A DNA stretch of 64,000 bases from NCBI RefSeq assembly GCF_027111355.2, contig NZ_CP114291.2:1178001-1242000 (forward strand). The letters are read 5' to 3'. The position numbers and the translations under genes were made by a program. The stretch comes from Flavobacterium eburneipallidum. Its GTDB lineage: Bacteria; Bacteroidota; Bacteroidia; Flavobacteriales; Flavobacteriaceae. The notes under the pieces are model-generated. The model worked only from the letters and a program-made list of their open reading frames with translations, did not search any database and had not been told where the DNA came from. Positions 60,290 to 64,000 of this stretch are shown piece after piece (position 1 is the stretch's first letter; every line of letters begins with the position of its first letter).

Positions 60290-62869
60290 TTATTTAACTA
60301 TTATTTTTGTTGTCAATCCTGTTTTTAAACTTTTGAGAATATAAATCCCATCAGATAAATCGTTGATAGCAATTGTTGTTTCCAGATTAGTTGTTTCAAT
60401 TTGTTTTACAACAATTCCTGTGATACTAATGAATGCTACGGTATCATTTTCAACAACTGATTTTAGTGTTATTTTATTTTTACCAACTGTTGGATACACA
60501 TAAAACAAATTGGTTTTTTGCGCATATTCATTTACAGCCAGAGTTCCGTTTTGTCTATCGGTTATTTGCTTTACAATGTTATTGATGTAAACTTCAATAT
60601 TGGTATATCCTGTGTCAAGTGTTTTCAAGTTACCATCGGTAGCACTGGCAGGATTCAATCCTTTCTCTGTTTCCCAAACATCTGGCATACCATCATTATC
60701 CGTATCGACAGGTGCAACTTCTGTTGGCAATTCTGGCCATCCACCAGCTGCTGATTGCGTATCGATGTATCCATTTGTGCTTCCGTTACCGCCATTCATA
60801 ATAGATGCTGTTCCAGATCGGGTATCATCAACCGCTCTTTTATCAACTGCATCTCTGTATAAACTTGCTCCTACATTATCTAAAACTAGTTCATAAGCAT
60901 TGGTTGCGGTATGGGTTGTAATTTCGCCTGGATTGTGTGGTGCATTGATTTTCATTGCTATTTTATCGTCATTGCTAACGGGAAGCTGACTGCCGTGAAA
61001 CTGGTTATACACTCCATAAGTCCAATTGTCTTGGGTAGCACGAGTGGAACCATTTACAAAATTTCCATCGACATATAATTTCCCCCAAATTCCGTAAAGA
61101 GGTGATGTCGGGTCCAAATTTCTACCAGTGGACAGAATCCTTTCCTTGGTAGAATTAGAAGTTCCTGGGCCTGGTTTCCAATAGTTGTTTACCAAATTTA
61201 CATTCATTGCATCTCCACCATAACAACTATTACCTCCCCAATTGTAGATAACATTATTTCGAATGTCTAACAATCCCTCTAAAGGCACAGTTCGAGTTGC
61301 ATATTCTCCAAGTCTTGGGTTTCTGCTATCGTGATGAGCCAACAAATTGTGATGAAAAGAAGCTTTCATACCTCCCCAAATCCCTCCATAACCATGCGCA
61401 CCTTTATCGTGAACTGAATTGCGAAGACTTTCTGAAAGAATACTCCATTGTAAGGTGAAATTTTTATTTTCGTAAAACGAGGCGCATTCATCCGTTGACC
61501 AGCTCACTGAACAATGATCAATAATAATATCCTGCTGAAAACGTGCTCCAAGTGCATCATTTTCTACATTCTGCTCATCGCCCATTCTAAAGCGCAAATA
61601 ACGTAGAATAACATTATTTCCTCTTATCGTAACATTATAATCTCGCAAGCAGATACCGCCTCCAGGTGCTGTTTGCCCCGCAATGGTAATGTTGTCGGTA
61701 ATGCCCAATTCACTTTGTAGTTTAATCGTTCCTGATACTTTGAAAACAACAATTCTAGGTCCAGTCTGATTTATTGCAGCACGAAGCGAACCTGTGCCTG
61801 AATCATTCAAATTAGTTACATATATAACCCTTCCTCCACGGCCACCAGTAACGTATTTGCCATAACCTTCCGCTCCCGGGAAAGCTGGGGTTTCTTTATT
61901 ATTTGTCCCAGCTGTTCCCCAAAAAGCATACAATACCTGATTGCCAGTTGTAGTTGTTTCAATTTTTTTTATCGTATTTGGGATTGTCGGCGAGGTTGAC
62001 CATCCGTAGAAGGTGTAACCCATCAAAGTTGGAACAGGCAAAGTTGATGAAATTCCTTCGGTGTATGCTGTTGGAGTCAAACCTGTTAATATTGAACCAT
62101 CAATTGAGTTTAGATATGAAATACTATAGGTGTTAACCGCTTTAAATTCTGCTACATAAGTAACATTTGAAGCTATAGCAAAAGTAACCGGATTAGCTGT
62201 CGAAACAGGATTTCCGTTAGCATCTACCCATCGAACGAAATTGTAACCAAAATTAGCTGTTGCCGTTAGACTTATTTGCGTTCCATCAACAAATTGACTG
62301 CCTAATTGATTCGAAGTTATTGTACCCGATGCAGCAGGACTTACATTGGTCGTTAAACTATAGGAGACTGCGGAGGCATTGGTAATTTTTTCAAAATAAT
62401 CAAAATTGCCTACATAGTTATTCCCTGTGACAGGTTTAAATACGAAATACAAATCATGTGTACCTGTTGTTTGGGCTATGCTAACAGGGATAATTTGATA
62501 TGTTGTCCAGTTTCCAGTGGAAGTAGTATTGATGTTGGCTGTACCAATTAAAGTACCATTAACGGCATCTATTCTTATTTCAACAGTTCCAGCCAAAGTC
62601 CCAATAGTTGGCGACCCAGTTTGTGTTCTACTGGCAGCTGCAATATCAAAACGGGTATCATATTGATTAAAGACGTGTCCTGTGAATTTAATCCAATATC
62701 CATTTCTACAATTTCCTATATTCTTACCGCCAGAAAGAGCAGTATTAGTTTCTATAGATACTCCATTAAAATCATTATAATTTTCGGCCTCGATTCGCTG
62801 AATGGTTTGCGAAAACCCTATTACTGAAAAGAATATCAGTAACAGGGTAATAGAAAATTGTTTTTTCAT
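60290..62869 (-). CDS. Modular PL1 pectate lyase with CBM6, repeat domains and type IX sorting tail
   Basis: An 859-residue secreted pectin-degrading enzyme. In order: signal peptide (1-20); a CBM6-like module (about 22-165, 'IEAENYNDFNGVSIE' and 'YVGNFDYFEKI'); a bacterial repeat domain (about 172-245, 'GTQISLTATANFGYNFVRW'); an InlB-like repeat (about 247-318, 'LMGYTFYGWS'); a PL1 right-handed helix domain (about 326-700) with A-F-P-G-A-E-G-Y-G, I-I-D-H-C-S-V-S-W-S-T-D-E and H-D-S-R-N-P-R; a short linker; and a type A T9SS sorting domain (about 785-859). It cleaves polygalacturonate by beta-elimination. It is followed on the minus strand by its terminator. Confidence 0.92.
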   Translation of the reverse strand: MKKQFSITLLLIFFSVIGFSQTIQRIEAENYNDFNGVSIETNTALSGGKNIGNCRNGYWIKFTGHVFNQYDTRFDIAAASRTQTGSPTIGTLAGTVEIRIDAVNGTLIGTANINTTSTGNWTTYQIIPVSIAQTTGTHDLYFVFKPVTGNNYVGNFDYFEKITNASAVSYSLTTNVSPAASGTITSNQLGSQFVDGTQISLTATANFGYNFVRWVDANGNPVSTANPVTFAIASNVTYVAEFKAVNTYSISYLNSIDGSILTGLTPTAYTEGISSTLPVPTLMGYTFYGWSTSPTIPNTIKKIETTTTGNQVLYAFWGTAGTNNKETPAFPGAEGYGKYVTGGRGGRVIYVTNLNDSGTGSLRAAINQTGPRIVVFKVSGTIKLQSELGITDNITIAGQTAPGGGICLRDYNVTIRGNNVILRYLRFRMGDEQNVENDALGARFQQDIIIDHCSVSWSTDECASFYENKNFTLQWSILSESLRNSVHDKGAHGYGGIWGGMKASFHHNLLAHHDSRNPRLGEYATRTVPLEGLLDIRNNVIYNWGGNSCYGGDAMNVNLVNNYWKPGPGTSNSTKERILSTGRNLDPTSPLYGIWGKLYVDGNFVNGSTRATQDNWTYGVYNQFHGSQLPVSNDDKIAMKINAPHNPGEITTHTATNAYELVLDNVGASLYRDAVDKRAVDDTRSGTASIMNGGNGSTNGYIDTQSAAGGWPELPTEVAPVDTDNDGMPDVWETEKGLNPASATDGNLKTLDTGYTNIEVYINNIVKQITDRQNGTLAVNEYAQKTNLFYVYPTVGKNKITLKSVVENDTVAFISITGIVVKQIETTNLETTIAINDLSDGIYILKSLKTGLTTKIIVK

Positions 62870-62875
62870 TTCAGT

Positions 62876-64000
62876 CTAGTTTTTGATCACTTTCACGTTA
62901 TAAATAACTCCTTCTACGCTTTTCAAGCTAACAATATAAATGCCTGAATTCAAATTGCTTAAATCTACAGAACGAGTCGTTGGCAAAACGCCTGCTTTTA
63001 GCTTTTGTCCTTGCATTGAATACACATCATAATTTAGACTTCCAATTCCTTCAGGCAATGTTAGATTCACAACACCATTTGTAGGGATTGGATACGCACT
63101 CACGCCATTAGATACTTTGATTGATTCTAATCCTAAAGTACTGATGGTTCTTTTAGCACTCAAACCACCATATTCACTAACTGCTTGTACCGCATATTCG
63201 TGTTGTCCGCTTGCTGAAGTATCTACATAAGTGGCATCAGTTGTAATTGCTAACACCTTATTATCTCTAGTCACGACATAACAAATAGCATATTTATTGT
63301 CATCCCATTTAAGAGTATTGTTTCCAAGATTAGAAAGATTCGCTGGTGCTTCAACTTGTTCTACCACTAAACGCGGATTCCATTGGTCTGTTCCGGAAAG
63401 AACATTTTCTATGGTATATTCGTCTGCCTGTGCTTTGGTCAAAACTGGATTGTAATTTCCTGTTTGAGGCACACTATTTACATTAAAAACATTGGTTCTA
63501 TTAGCAGTATTAATAGCTACTCCATTACCATTCACACTATTGTATTCTGCAAAAAGTGCTGGTACCGTTCCCATGCTTGCCCAACCTTGAGTGTTAGGTT
63601 CGTTGATCATCGTGGTATTCAAATAAACTGCTCTTGGAGCATTTTGCCAAGGACGTCCCAAATAATATCCAGAAACTGCAGTAATGGTATTGTTGTTGAA
63701 AATATACCCGTAAGGATCGGTGGCATTATGAAGTGGAGCGACAATATACCCCTCTGCAACAGAAACCAATTTACATTCTTCAAACCAATGTGTTCCACCT
63801 CCACAAATAAAATCTACATCACCTTCGATGGTTGATTTGTAATAAAAACTTCTGTTACCACCTGTAACTTGAGTGTCTTGTTTGCTTCTGAGTCTAATTC
63901 CGTTATACACATTTCTGTCTCCCGCAGGATTAAGTGCTGGTCTTTGTCCAGAAGTTGTAATTCCGTCTTTATGCTCAATGGTTATATTTTCCATATACAA
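62876..64000 (-). CDS. Pectinesterase (CE8), 5' end beyond the window, with Fn3-like and type IX sorting domains
   Basis: The visible 374 residues hold the second half of a CE8 pectin methylesterase barrel: I-E-G-D-V-D-F-I-C-G-G-G with the nucleophile Asp, then Y-L-G-R-P-W with the substrate-binding Arg. A fibronectin III-like stretch follows (about 215-280), then a T9SS type A tail ('VSAYPIPTNGVVNLTL' to 'YNVKVIKN'). It removes methyl groups from pectin so the lyase 6 bases downstream can act. The Cys in F-I-C-G, where Phe or Tyr is more common, is a small oddity. The signal peptide and start are outside the window. Confidence 0.9.
   Translation of the reverse strand: MYMENITIEHKDGITTSGQRPALNPAGDRNVYNGIRLRSKQDTQVTGGNRSFYYKSTIEGDVDFICGGGTHWFEECKLVSVAEGYIVAPLHNATDPYGYIFNNNTITAVSGYYLGRPWQNAPRAVYLNTTMINEPNTQGWASMGTVPALFAEYNSVNGNGVAINTANRTNVFNVNSVPQTGNYNPVLTKAQADEYTIENVLSGTDQWNPRLVVEQVEAPANLSNLGNNTLKWDDNKYAICYVVTRDNKVLAITTDATYVDTSASGQHEYAVQAVSEYGGLSAKRTISTLGLESIKVSNGVSAYPIPTNGVVNLTLPEGIGSLNYDVYSMQGQKLKAGVLPTTRSVDLSNLNSGIYIVSLKSVEGVIYNVKVIKN

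Noticed and set aside
1..64000. CRISPR array, prophage, insertion sequence or replication origin
   Set aside because: No regularly spaced repeats, transposase, integrase other than XerD, phage genes or DnaA-box cluster were seen on either strand.

Overview
This AT-rich window comes from a member of the Bacteroidota, very probably a Flavobacterium or close relative. The evidence is a SusC/SusD pair, C-terminal type IX secretion sorting domains on two pectin enzymes, Bacteroidota promoters of the form TTG-N19-TAnnTTTG before the tRNA, HU and zapA units, a 6S-like RNA just downstream of zapA, a glycosylasparaginase, and many GH92/GH29/GH20 enzymes.

Left edge (1-2274): the end of an exopolysaccharide cluster, with the tail of a Wzc-type tyrosine kinase, a VanZ-like membrane protein, a WcaJ-type sugar-phosphate transferase and a small membrane protein, closed by a terminator.

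About 2.4-39 kb: a large polysaccharide-utilisation locus whose contents fit complex N-glycan breakdown. GH29 fucosidase and a NagB/PIG-L fusion come first, then a reverse-strand LytS/LytTR two-component pair. A gap-poor 12-gene run follows (8928-29226): GH92, SSS symporter, GH130 phosphorylase, CBM9 protein, GH18, GHL10, glycosylasparaginase, GH20, GH35, GH29, GH92 and GH3 with PA14. SusC/SusD follow, then CutC, a FucP-like MFS carrier, a BNR-repeat lipoprotein, an L-fucose/L-rhamnose mutarotase and an M28 peptidase. In the model I infer, SusCD imports glycans or glycopeptides; fucose, galactose, GlcNAc, mannose and perhaps xylose are removed in the periplasm; glycosylasparaginase splits GlcNAc-Asn; SSS and MFS carriers import sugars; and cytoplasmic GH130, NagB and mutarotase feed them into metabolism. 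The mix of GH3, GH29, GH35, GH20 and GH92 suggests plant-type complex N-glycans. A candidate shared cis-element (GTCGAAWT...TAG) lies before four putative promoters of the locus.

39-55 kb: housekeeping genes. These are tRNA-Met, a START-like protein, aminotransferase IV, YqgE, HU, fmt-recQ-NTPase, DUF493/DUF4290/murA, a CDF transporter, aroQ, two outer-membrane barrels, xerD, a Uma2 protein and the [coiled-coil]-zapA-6S RNA-rny unit.

55-60 kb: an M23 peptidase, a TonB-dependent receptor and an unknown membrane protein form a compact unit, followed by a 371-base stretch with what may be a decayed gene. Right edge (60.3-64 kb): a reverse-strand pectin pair, a modular PL1 lyase and a truncated CE8 pectinesterase, both carrying type IX sorting domains.
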